Assembly (NCBI GenBank): GCA_037783545.1
Contig: JBBELK010001589.1
Span: 31,477 to 95,476 of the forward strand
Source of the DNA: Henricia sp. BOLD:AAB3569
Lineage: Eukaryota; Echinodermata; Asteroidea; Spinulosida; Echinasteridae
Length of the DNA: 64,000 bases
Direction: 5' to 3'
Below, in pieces: positions 25,455 to 34,495 of the stretch (its first letter is position 1; each line of letters starts with the position of its first letter). The position numbers and the translations under genes were made by a program. The notes under the pieces were generated by a model. It was given only the letters and a program-made list of their open reading frames with translations. It did not search any database and had not been told where the DNA came from.

Positions 25455-26634
25455 CTAAAAAATTGACAGACTTTCGCCGGGAAATGGCAGAGAAATTTCA
25501 GAGTTTAGAAAAAAAAGGGGTTGGCGCTTCCTGGATGCTCCCGCAACCTGTGGCTGTCTGTACACACCTCTTTGGTGTACTCCTGACTCGTGCATGTTCA
25601 GTCCTTCGGACTGTCGTTGACACGGCCCGGTTTGGGACGGGATTTTGGTCAAAGTGTGGTCCAAACGTCGGCAAATTTGGAGGTCGAAAAATGTTCCGAC
25701 GAACTTCAAATTTTGCATGCTCCAAAGACTCTATATTGCGCACTTGTCCTAAAAAATTGACAGACTTTCGCCGGGAAATGGCAGAGAAATTTCAGAGTTT
25801 AGAAAAAAAAGGGGTTGGCGCTTCCTGGATGCTCCCGCAACCTATGGCTGTCTGTACACACCTCTTTGGTGTACTCCTGACTCGTGCGCATGCTCAGTCC
25901 TTCGGACTGTCGTTGACACGGCCCGGTTTGGGACGGGATTTTGGTCAAAGTGTGGTCCAAACGTCGGCAAATTTGGAGGTCGAAAAATGTTCCGACGAAC
26001 TTCAAATTTTGCATGCTCCAAAGACTCTATATTGCGCACTTGTCCTAAAAAATTGACAGACTTTCGCCGGGAAATGGCAGAGAAATTTCAGAGTTTAGAA
26101 AAAAAAGGGGTTGGCGCTTCCTGGATGCTCCCGCAACCTGTGGCTGTCTGTACACACCTCTTTGGTGTACTCCTGACTCGTGCATGTTCAGTCCTTCGGA
26201 CTGTCGTTGACACGGCCCGGTTTGGGACGGGATTTTGGTCAAAGTGTGGTCCAAACGTCGGCAAATTTGGAGGTCGAAAAATGTTCCGACGAACTTCAAA
26301 TTTTGCATGCTCCAAAGACTCTATATTGCGCACTTGTCCTAAAAAATTGACAGACTTTCGCCGGGAAATGGCAGAGAAATTTCAGAGTTTAGAAAAAAAA
26401 GGGGTTGGCGCTTCCTGGATGCTCCCGCAACCTATGGCTGTCTGTACACACCTCTTTGGTGTACTCCTGACTCGTGCGCATGCTCAGTCCTTCGGACTGT
26501 CGTTGACACGGCCCAGTTTGGGACGGGATTTTGGTCAAAGTGTGGTCCAAACGTCGGCAAATTTGGAGGTCGAAAAATGTTCCGACGAACTTCAAATTTT
26601 GCATGCTCCAAAGACTCTATATTGCGCACTTGTC
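25455..26634 (+). repeat. Dimeric higher-order repeat, 590 bp, two copies
   Basis: A 294-bp monomer with TCGTGCATGTTCAG is followed by a 296-bp monomer with CCTATGGCTG, and the pair is repeated once (25455-26044 and 26045-26634). One visible difference between the pairs is CGGCCCGG in the first copy and CGGCCCAG in the second. Confidence 0.8.
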
Positions 26635-27478
26635 CTAAAAAATTGACAGACTTTCGCCGGGAAATGGCAGAGAAATTTCAGAGTTTAGAAAAAAAAGGGG
26701 TTGGCGCTTCCTGGATGCTCCCGCAACCTGTGGCTGTCTGTACACACCTCTTTGGTGTACTCCTGACTCGTGCGCATGCTCAGTCCTTCGGACTGTCGTT
26801 GACACGGCCCAGTTTGGGACGGGATTTTGGTCAAAGTGTGGTCCAAACGTCGGCAAATTTGGAGGTCGAAAAATGTTCCGACGAACTTCAAATTTTGCAT
26901 GCTCCAAAGACTCTATATTGCGCACTTGTCCTAAAAAATTGACAGACTTTCGCCGGGAAATGGCAGAGAAATTTCAGAGTTTAGAAAAAAAAAGGGGTTG
27001 GCGCTTCCTGGATGCTCCCGCAACCTGTGGCTGTCTGTACACACCTCTTTGGTGTACTCCTGACTCGTGCGCATGCTGAGTCCTTCGGACTGTCGTTGAT
27101 ACGGCCCAGTTTGGGACGGGATTTTGGTCAAAGTGTGGTCCAAACGTCGGCAAATTTGGAGGTCGAAAAATGTTCCGACGAACTTCAAATTTTGCATGCT
27201 CCAAAGACTCTATATTGCGCACTTGTCCTAAAAAAATGACAGACTTTCGCCGGGAAATGGCAGAGAAATTTCAGAGTTTAGAAAAAAAAAGGGGTTGGCG
27301 CTTCCTGGATGCTCCCGCAACCTGTGGCTGTCTGTACACACCTCTTTGGTGTACTCCTGACTCGTGCGCATGCTCAGTCCTTCGGACTGTCGTTGACACG
27401 GCCCAGTTTGGGACGGGATTTTGGTCAAAGTGTGGTCCAAACGTCGGCAAATTTGGAGGTCGAAAAATGTTCCGACGA

Positions 27479-27490
27479 ACTTCAAATTTT
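27479..27490 (+). repeat. SINE 3 target-site duplication, left copy
   Basis: ACTTCAAATTTT is repeated at 27780-27791 on the other side of the SINE. It is single in an uninterrupted monomer. Confidence 0.88.
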
Positions 27491-27712
27491 TGTTGTTGTT
27501 GTTGTTGTATATTTTATGGCATCTTCGGCAACTAAGGCCCTTTATGCCATCAACTATACGGTTTTAGCTTTAACTATAATATATTATCAACTTGAGATGA
27601 CGAAGAAGGAGTTGCAGTTTTAGAAGTGGGAGGAAAAACCCCAGAGAAATGCCCCAGGGGAAAACCCACGCGGTCAAGTAGGGACTGCAAACCCAATCCA
27701 CATACACGCCCC

Positions 27713-27723
27713 GGATTCGAACC
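27713..27723 (-). promoter_or_regulatory. Pol III B box of SINE 3
   Basis: GGATTCGAACC on the plus strand is the complement of the exact B box GGTTCGAATCC. Confidence 0.88.
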
Positions 27724-27755
27724 CGGGACCCCAGAGGTGAAAGGCGAGGAAAGAA

Positions 27756-27766
27756 CCCGTACGCCA
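27756..27766 (-). promoter_or_regulatory. Pol III A box of SINE 3
   Basis: CCCGTACGCCA on the plus strand is the complement of the TGGCGTACGGG A box seen in the other two copies. Confidence 0.7.
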
Positions 27767-30700
27767 ACCCGACCGCCCTACTTCAAATTTTGCATGCTCC
27801 AAAGACTCTATATTGCGCACTTGTCCTAAAAAATTGACAGACTTTCGCCGGGAAATGGCAGAGAAATTTCAGAGTTTAGAAAAAAAAGGGGTTGGCGCTT
27901 CCTGGATGCTCCCGCAACCTGTGGCTGTCTGTACACACATCTTTGGTGTACTCCTGACTCGTGCGCATGCTCAGTCCTTCGGACTGTCGTTGACACGGCC
28001 CAGTTTGGGACGGAATTTTGGTCAAAGTGTGGTCCAAACGTCGGCAAATTTGGAGGTCGAAAAATGTTCCGACGAACTTCAAATTTTGCATGCTCCAAAG
28101 ACTCTATATTGCGCACTTGTCCTAAAAAATTGACAGACTTTCGCCGGGAAATGGCAGAGAAATTTCAGAGTTTAGAAAAAAAAGGGGTTGGCGCTTCCTG
28201 GATGCTCCCGCAACCTGTGGCTGTCTGTACACACCTCTTTGGTGTACTCATGACTCGTGCGCATGCTCAGTCCTTCGGACTGTCGTTGACACGGCCCAGT
28301 TTGGGACGGGATTTTGGTCAAAGTGTGGTCCAAACGTCGGCAAATTTGGAGGTCGAAAAATGTTCCGACGAACTTCAAATTTTGCATGCTCCAAAGACTC
28401 TATATTGCGCACTTGTCCTAAAAAATTGACAGACTTTCGCCGGGAAATGGCAGAGAAATTTCAGAGTTTAGAAAAAAAAGGGGTTGGCGCTTCCTGGATG
28501 CTCCCGCAACCTGTGGCTGTCTGTACACACCTCTTTGGTGTACTCCTGACTCGTGCGCATGCTCAGTCCTTCGGACTGTCGTTGACACGGCCCAGTTTGG
28601 GACGGGATTTTGGTCAAAGTGTGGTCCAAACGTCGGCAAATTTGGAGGTCGAAAAATGTTCCGACGAACTTCAAATTTTGCATGCTCCAAAGACTCTATA
28701 TTGCGCACTTGTCCTAAAAAATTGACAGACTTTCGCCGGGAAATGGCAGAGAAATTTCAGAGTTTAGAAAAAAAAGGGGTTGGCGCTTCCTGGATGCTCC
28801 CGCAACATGTGGCTGTCTGTACACACCTCTTTGGTGTACTCCTGACTCGTGCGCATGCTCAGTCCTTCGGACTGTCGTTGACACGGCCCAGTTTGGGACG
28901 GGATTTTGGTCAAAGTGTGGTCCAAACGTCGGCAAATTTGGAGGTCGAAAAATGTTCCGACGAACTTCAAATTGTGCATGCTCCAAAGACTCTATATTGC
29001 GCACTTGTCCTAAAAAATTGACAGACTTTCGCCGGGAAATGGCAGAGAAATTTCAGAGTTTAGAAAAAAAAGGGGTTGGCGCTTCCTGGATGCTCCCGCA
29101 ACCTGTGGCTGTCTGTACACACCTCTTTGGTGTACTCCTGACTCGTGCGCATGCTCAGTCCTTCGGACTGTCGTTGACACGGCCCAGTTTGGGACGGGAT
29201 TTTGGTCAAAGTGTGGTCCAAACGTCGGCAAATTTGGAGGTCGAAAAATGTTCCGACGAACTTCAAATTTTGCATGCTCCAAAGACTCTATATTGCGCAC
29301 TTGTCCTAAAAAATTGACAGACTTTCGCCGGGAAATGGCAGAGAAATTTCAGAGTTTAGAAAAAAAAGGGGTTGGCGCTTCCTGGATGCTCCCGCAACCT
29401 GTGGCTGTCTGTACACACCTCTTTGGTGTACTCCTGACTCGTGCGCATGCTCAGTCCTTCGGACTGTCGTTGACACGGCCCAGTTTGGGACGGGATTTTG
29501 GTCAAAGTGTGGTCCAAACGTCGGCAAATTTGGAGGTCGAAAAATGTTCCGACGAACTTCAAATTGTGCATGCTCCAAAGACTCTATATTGCGCACTTGT
29601 CCTAAAAAATTGACAGACTTTGGCCGGGAAATGGCAGAGAAATTTCAGAGTTTAGAAAAAAAAGGGGTTGGCGCTTCCTGGATGCTCCCGCAACCTGTGG
29701 CTGTCTGTACACACCTCTTTGGTGTACTCCTGACTCGTGCGCATGCTCAGTCCTTCGGACTGTCGTTGACACGGCCCAGTTTGGGACGGGATTTTGGTCA
29801 AAGTGTGATCCAAACGTCGGCAAATTTGGAGGTCGAAAAATGTTCCGACGAACTTCAAATTGTGCATGCTCCAAAGACTCTATATTGCGCACTTGTCCTA
29901 AAAAATTGACAGACTTTGGCCGGGAAATGGCAGAGAAATTTCAGAGTTTAGAAAAAAAAGGGGTTGGCGCTTCCTGGATGCTCCCGCAACCTGTGGCTGT
30001 CTGTACACACCTCTTTGGTGTACTCCTGACTCGTGCGCATGCTCAGTCCTTCGGACTGTCGTTGACACGGCCCAGTTTGGGACGGGATTTTGGTCAAAGT
30101 GTGATCCAAACGTCGGCAAATTTGGAGGTCGAAAAATGTTCCGACGAACTTCAAATTTTGCATGCTCCAAAGACTCTATATTGCGCACTTGTCCTAACAA
30201 ATTTACAGACTTTCGCCGGGAAATGGCAGAGAAATTTCAGAGTTTAGAAAAAAAAAGGGTTGGCGCTTCCTGGATGCTCCCGCAACCTGTGGCTGTCTGT
30301 ACACACCTCTTTGGTGTACTCCTGACTCGTGCGCATGCTCAGTCCTTCGGACTGTCGTTGACACAGCCCAGTTTGGGACGGGATTTTGGTCAAAGTGTGG
30401 TCCAAACGTCGGCAAATTTGGAGGTCGAAAAATGTTCCGACGAACTTCAAATTGTGCATGCTCCAAAGACTCTATATTGCGCACTTGTCCTAAAAAATTG
30501 ACAGACTTTCGCCGGGAAATGGCAGAGAAATTATAGAGTTTAGAAAAAAAAGGGGGTTGGCGCTTCCTGGATGCTCCCGCAACCTGTGGCTGTCTGTACA
30601 CACCTCTTTGGTGTACTCCTGACTCGTGCGCATGCTCAGTCCTTCGGACTGTCGTTGACACGGCCCAGTTTGGGACGGGATTTTGGTCAAAGTGTGGTCC

Positions 30701-31380
30701 AAACGTCGGCAAATTTGGAGGTCGAAAAATGTTCCGACGAACTTCAAATTTTGCATGCTCCAAAGACTCTATATTGCGCACTTGTCCTAAAAAATTGACA
30801 GACTTTCGCCGGGAAATGGCAGAGAAATTTCAGAGTTTAGAAAAAAAAAGGGTTGGCGCTTCCTGGATGCTCCCGCAACCTGTGGCTGTCTGTACACACC
30901 TCTTTGGTGTACTCCTGACTCGTGCGCATGCTCAGTCCTTCGGACTGTCGTTGACACGGCCCAGTTTGGGACGGGATTTTGGTCAAAGTGTGGTCCAAAC
31001 GTCGGCAAATTTGGAGGTCGAAAAATGTTCCGACGAACTTCAAATTTTGCATGCTCCAAAGACTCTATATTGCGCACTTGTCCTAAAAAATTGACAGACT
31101 TTCGCCGGGAAATGGCAGAGAAATTTCAGAGTTTAGAAAAAAAAAAGGGGTTGGCGCTTCCTGGATGCTCCCGCAACCTGTGGCTGTCTGTACACACCTC
31201 TTTGGTGTACTCCTGACTCGTGCGCATGCTCAGTCCTTCGGACTGTCGTTGACACGGCCCAGTTTGGGACGGGATTTTGGTCAAAGTGTGGTCCAAACGT
31301 CGGCAAATTTGGAGGTCGAAAAATGTTCCGACGAACTTCAAATTTTGCATGCTCCAAAGACTCTATATTGCGCACTTGTC

Positions 31381-32862
31381 CTAAAAAATTGACAGACTTT
31401 CGCCGGGAAATGGCAGAGAAATTTCAGAGTTTAGAAAAAAAAAGGGGTTGGCGCTTCCTGGATGCTCCCGCAACCTGTGGCTGTCTGTACACACCTCTTT
31501 GGTGTACTCCTGACTCGTGCGCATGCTCAGTCCTTCGGACTGTCGTTGACACGGCCCAGTTTGGGACGGGATTTTGGTCAAAGTGTGGTCCAAACGTCGG
31601 CAAATTTGGAGGTCGAAAAATGTTCCGACGAACTTCAAATTTTGCATGCTCCAAAGACTCTATATTGCGCACTTGTCCTAAAAAATTGACAGACTTTCGC
31701 CGGGAAATGGCAGAGAAATTTCAGAGTTTAGGGAAAAAAAGGGGTTGGCGCTTCCTGGATGCTCCCGCAACCTGTGGCTGTCTGTACACACCTCTTTGGT
31801 GTACTCCTGACTCGTGCGCATGCTCAGTCCTTCGGACTGTCGTTGACACGGCCCAGTTTGGGACGGGATTTTGGTCAAAGTGTGGTCCAAACGTCGGCAA
31901 ATTTGGAGGTCGAAAAATGTTCCGACGAACTTCAAATTTTGCATGCTCCAAAGACTCTATAATGCGCACTTGTCCTAAAAAATTGACAGACTTTCGCCGG
32001 GAAATGGCAGAGAAATTTCAGAGTTTAGAAAAAAAAAGGGGTTGGCGCTTCCTGGATGCTCCCGCAACCTGTGGCTGTCTGTACACACCTCTTTGGTGTA
32101 CTCCTGACTCGTGCGCATGCTCAGTCCTTCGGACTGTCGTTGACACGGCCCAGTTTGGGACGGGATTTTGGTCAAAGTGTGGTCCAAACGTCGGCAAATT
32201 TGGAGGTCGAAAAATGTTCCGACGAACTTCAAATTTTGCATGCTCCAAAGACTCTATATTGCGCACTTGTCCTAAAAAATTGACAGACTTTCGCCGGGAA
32301 ATGGCAGAGAAATTTCAGAGTTTAGGGAAAAAAAGGGGTTGGCGCTTCCTGGATGCTCCCGCAACCTGTGGCTGTCTGTACACACCTCTTTGGTGTACTC
32401 CTGACTCGTGCGCATGCTCAGTCCTTCGGACTGCCGTTGACACGGCCCAGTTTGGGACGGGATTTTGGTCAAAGTGTGGTCCAAACGTCGGCAAATTTGG
32501 AGGTCGAAAAATGTTCCGACGAACTTCAAATTTTGCATGCTCCAAAGACTCTATAATGCGCACTTGTCCTAAAAAATTGACAGACTTTCGCCGGGAAATG
32601 GCAGAGAAATTTCAGAGTTTAGAAAAAAAAAGGGGTTGGCGCTTCCTGGATGCTCCCGCAACCTGTGGCTGTCTGTACACACCTCTTTGGTGTACTCCTG
32701 ACTCGTGCGCATGCTCAGTCCTTCGGACTGTCGTTGACACGGCCCAGTTTGGGACGGGATTTTGGTCAAAGTGTGGTCCAAACGTCGGCAAATTTGGAGG
32801 TCGAAAAATGTTCCGACGAACTTCAAATTTTGCATGCTCCAAAGACTCTATATTGCGCACTT
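31381..32862 (+). repeat. Dimeric higher-order repeat, 594 bp, about 2.5 copies
   Basis: Two kinds of 297-bp monomer alternate. One has TTTAGAAAAAAAAAGGGG and ends CTATATTGCG; the other has TTTAGGGAAAAAAAGGGG and ends CTATAATGCG. The AGGG type occurs near 31728 and 32322, and the ATAATG type near 31960 and 32554, each 594 bp apart. The last unit is cut by the transposon. Confidence 0.82.
32861..32862 (+). repeat. Transposon target-site duplication TT, left copy
   Basis: TT before the element is matched by TT at 34496-34497 after it. The uninterrupted monomer reads CACTTGTCC, so a 2-bp TT duplication is the simplest reading. Confidence 0.65.
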
Positions 32863-32888
32863 CCCTTACGAAAATGTCCTGTGGTATT
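32863..32888 (+). repeat. Left terminal inverted repeat
   Basis: Starts CCCTTACGAAAATGTCC and ends GTGGTATT. It pairs with 34470-34495 at 25 of 26 positions; the only mismatch is the T at the thirteenth base. Confidence 0.88.
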
Positions 32889-32956
32889 CCTGTGGTATTC
32901 CTGTGGTACATGTAGATACCACAGAAATTACCACAGGAAAAGTATTTACCGCCGGA

Positions 32957-33310
32957 GTACCACACATATTTATGTGGTAATGCCAACGCTGGATATCCAG
33001 GTCCTGTGGTATTCTTGTGGTACATGTAGATACCACAGGAATTACCACAGGAAAATCAATACCACACAATTTTATGTGGTACCCTTACGAACATGTCCTG
33101 TGGTATTCCTGTTGTACTGCTGAGGTACATGTAATTACCACAGGGTACCACACAGATTTGTGTTGTAATGCCAATGCCAGATATCCTGATCCTGTGGTAA
33201 TCTTGTGGTACAGATAGATACCACAGAAATACCACAGGAAAAAAAACATTATCACAAGAGTACCACACAGGTTTGTGTAGTAATGTCAATGCCAAATATC
33301 CTGGTCCTAA
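32957..33310 (+). repeat. Degenerate internal repeats of the transposon
   Basis: A block beginning GTACCACACA, then a TTTRTGTGGTAATG-like stretch and CCAAYGCYRGATATCC, followed by a CCTGTGGTA-like end, occurs at about 32957, 33145 and 33260. A shorter relative (ATACCACACAATTTTATG) lies near 33060. Copies differ at many positions, so they are older than the minisatellite that follows. Confidence 0.7.
33082..33109 (+). repeat. Internal copy of the transposon terminus
   Basis: CCCTTACGAACATGTCC followed by TGTGGTATTCC repeats the left terminal sequence, in the same orientation, 219 bp inside the element. It could be a duplicated end or the remnant of one element inserted next to another. Confidence 0.8.
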
Positions 33311-33341
33311 ATACCACAGCAATTATCACAAGAAAAATATA

Positions 33342-33804
33342 GGGATGCGTACCACAGGAACCAGAGTACCACAGGAACCGATTACCACACGAACCGAGTA
33401 CCACAGGGACGCGTATCACAGGAACCAGAGTACCACAGGAACCGATTACCACACGAACGAGTACCACAGGGACGCGTACCACAGGAACCAGAGTCCCACG
33501 GGAACCGATTACCACACGAACGAGTACCACAGGGACGCGTACCACAGGAACCAGAGTACCACAGGAACCGATTACCACACGAACGAGTACCACAGGGACG
33601 CGTACCACAGCAGAGTACCACAGGAACCGATTACCACACGAACGAGTACCACAGGGACGCATACCACAGGAACCAGAGTACCACAGGAACCGATTACCAC
33701 ACGAACGAGTACCACAGGGACGCATACCACAGGAACCAGAGTACCATGCACAGGGACGCGTACCACAGGAACCAGAGTACCACAGGAACCGATTACCACA
33801 CGAA
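33342..33804 (+). repeat. Minisatellite with 63-bp unit (about 7.5 copies)
   Basis: The unit starts GGGACGCGTACCACAGG. Copies begin at 33342 (64 bp), 33406, 33469, 33532, 33595 (59 bp, four bases lost), 33654, 33717 (truncated to 36 bp) and 33753 (partial). Each unit is itself four ~16-bp pieces built on TACCACAGGAAC or TACCACACGAAC. Length divisible by three keeps frames open on both strands (Thr-rich on plus, Gly/Cys-rich on minus), but these are low-complexity consequences of the repeat and not credible genes. Confidence 0.9.
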
Positions 33805-34263
33805 ATTTACCACAAAAAGAACCACAGGAACAAGTGGACATGAATATGCAAATCGGAAACACAATGTACCAATTTACTGTAATGCACATTGTCGGAACCA
33901 TGTATACATAATGTATTATGTTCTGAATTGAAATTGTACTCATTTATCAAATAGAAATATGCATCAATACATTTTGCATAATGCCATACTTAAAGCATAA
34001 TGGCCTCTTTTTTGTTTTATGTTTGTTTTTACCCGTGACCAACCATGGATAGATAGCTGCATTTGGCCAATGGCCTGGTAAACATTTAAGTCTTGAGCAC
34101 TAAACATTCCGACGCAAGTTAATGCTCTTTGCAGTGGTTCTTGTGGGCACAGAATGAACAACACTGGTTCAACCCCGAACCACTGCTGAACTGACCTTAT
34201 AGTCTGGTTTGGCAGCTTTAAGTTGGACAAACCAAACAAAAAATTGGTAAGATTTCGATTGAC
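33805..34263. other. Unique A/T-rich core of the transposon
   Basis: This is the only stretch of the window longer than 300 bp that is neither satellite nor obvious simple repeat. It lacks the ACCACAGG motif and holds ordinary complex sequence, including an open frame on the minus strand (33964-34239). Possible origins are the remnant of an autonomous element, captured host sequence or original filler. I recognise no promoter, RNA gene or conserved motif in it. Confidence 0.6.
33964..34239 (-). other. Small open reading frame of unknown status (91 codons)
   Basis: The frame begins at a TTG (no ATG at its start) and reads MFGLSNLKLP at the beginning, with GVEPVLFILC and MFSAQDLNVYQ in the middle and a basic end. 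Its composition is protein-like, unlike the repeat-derived frames nearby. However, it is short, lacks a clear start, has no recognisable domain, and I do not know a family for it. It could be an exon fragment captured by the transposon or a chance frame. Confidence 0.2.
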
Positions 34264-34380
34264 TTGATTGTTATCACAGGAATATCACCACGGGAATGTT
34301 ACTACAGGAATTTTACCACAGGAAATTTACCACAGGAAATTTACCACAGGAATTTTACCACAGGAATTTTACCACAGGAA
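34264..34380 (+). repeat. Short tandem repeat with ACCACAGGAA motif (~15-17 bp unit)
   Basis: About seven copies of TTTACCACAGGAAT-like units run to the palindromes at the right end of the transposon. The first copies are diverged (ATCACAGG, ACCACGGG, ACTACAGG) and the later ones nearly uniform. Confidence 0.8.
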
Positions 34381-34393
34381 CTTCCTGTGGTAA
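34369..34393. repeat. Near-perfect palindrome with 12-bp arms
   Basis: TTACCACAGGAA and its complement flank a single C. It marks the switch from the plus-oriented to the minus-oriented motif near the right terminus. Confidence 0.8.
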
Positions 34394-34420
34394 TAATGTC
34401 CTGTGGTATATGTCCCAAAA

Positions 34421-34444
34421 TACCACAGGAATATTCCTGTGGTA
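34421..34444. repeat. Perfect 24-bp palindrome
   Basis: TACCACAGGAAT is followed directly by its reverse complement ATTCCTGTGGTA, with no loop. Together with the neighbouring palindrome and the terminal repeat this end could form a cruciform. Confidence 0.85.
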
Positions 34445-34469
34445 ATGTCCTGTGGTATTTTTTTGTGGT

Positions 34470-34495
34470 AATACCACAGGACTTTTTCGTAAGGG
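34470..34495 (-). repeat. Right terminal inverted repeat
   Basis: Ends TTTTTCGTAAGGG and is the reverse complement of the left terminus with one mismatch. Confidence 0.88.

Larger units (their letters stand above)
16945..27490 (+). repeat. Satellite array block 3 (about 35 monomers)
   Basis: This block holds continuous monomers between SINE 2 and SINE 3. It contains three notable sub-regions: a stretch rich in single-base indels (about 17650-21110), a family of variant monomers with GCTTCATGG/AACATGTGG, GCGCAGTCC and TTGTCAGAC that recurs three times (from about 18960, 21030 and 23690), and 294-bp monomers with TCGTGCATGTTCAG near 22630, 22925, 25590 and 26180. These last lack two bases relative to the consensus and occur with CGGCCCGGTTTG. 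The block ends at the 12-bp target duplication of SINE 3 (27479-27490). No gene is supported. Confidence 0.95.
27491..27779 (-). mobile_element. tRNA-derived SINE, copy 3, reverse orientation (289 bp)
   Basis: This SINE is on the minus strand: its (CAA)n tail appears as (TTG)n at 27491-27508 and its tRNA-like head is at the right end. The flanking duplication is ACTTCAAATTTT, a different site in the monomer from copies 1 and 2, so it is an independent insertion of the same family. It is very similar to copy 1 over its length; visible differences include a C for T next to the 3-prime stem, an A for C in the A/T-rich part, a longer tail and two extra bases at the 5-prime end. The close similarity indicates that the family moved recently. 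B box at 27713-27723, A box at 27756-27766. Confidence 0.93.
27780..32862 (+). repeat. Satellite array block 4 (about 17 monomers)
   Basis: This block holds continuous monomers between SINE 3 and the inverted-repeat transposon. Variants with TTTGGCCGGG and GTGATCCAAAC occur in adjacent monomers near 29620-30110, a local duplication. From about 31323 all units are 297 bp, which lets one frame run for 530 codons until it enters the transposon. No gene is supported. Confidence 0.95.
32863..34495. mobile_element. Non-autonomous DNA transposon with terminal inverted repeats (1633 bp)
   Basis: The element sits inside a single monomer: the left flank ends GCGCACTT and the right flank begins TTGTCCTAAA, which together restore CACTTGTCC if the TT is counted once. 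Its ends are inverted repeats of 26 bp (32863-32888 and 34470-34495) matching at 25 positions and starting CCCTTACGAAAA. No transposase is recognisable, so it would need enzyme supplied elsewhere. From left to right the interior contains three or four degenerate copies of a ~100-bp block, a 63-bp minisatellite, a unique A/T-rich core, and a ~17-bp tandem repeat with palindromes. Dozens of ACCACA/TGTGGT cores run through all but the unique core. The TT duplication and CCC termini did not let me assign a superfamily. Confidence 0.85.

Noticed and set aside
31323..32915. 530-codon open frame on the plus strand
   Set aside because: Five 297-bp monomers read in one frame, ending by running into the transposon. 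It is a length artefact.
33273..33911. Thr/Arg-rich 212-codon frame and antisense Cys/Gly-rich frame
   Set aside because: Both come from the 63-bp minisatellite, whose unit is divisible by three; low complexity and open on both strands.
32863..34495. Helitron-type element with internal tandem repeats
   Set aside because: Clear terminal inverted repeats and a duplicated TT target are present, and there is no 5-prime TC / 3-prime CTRR hairpin end.
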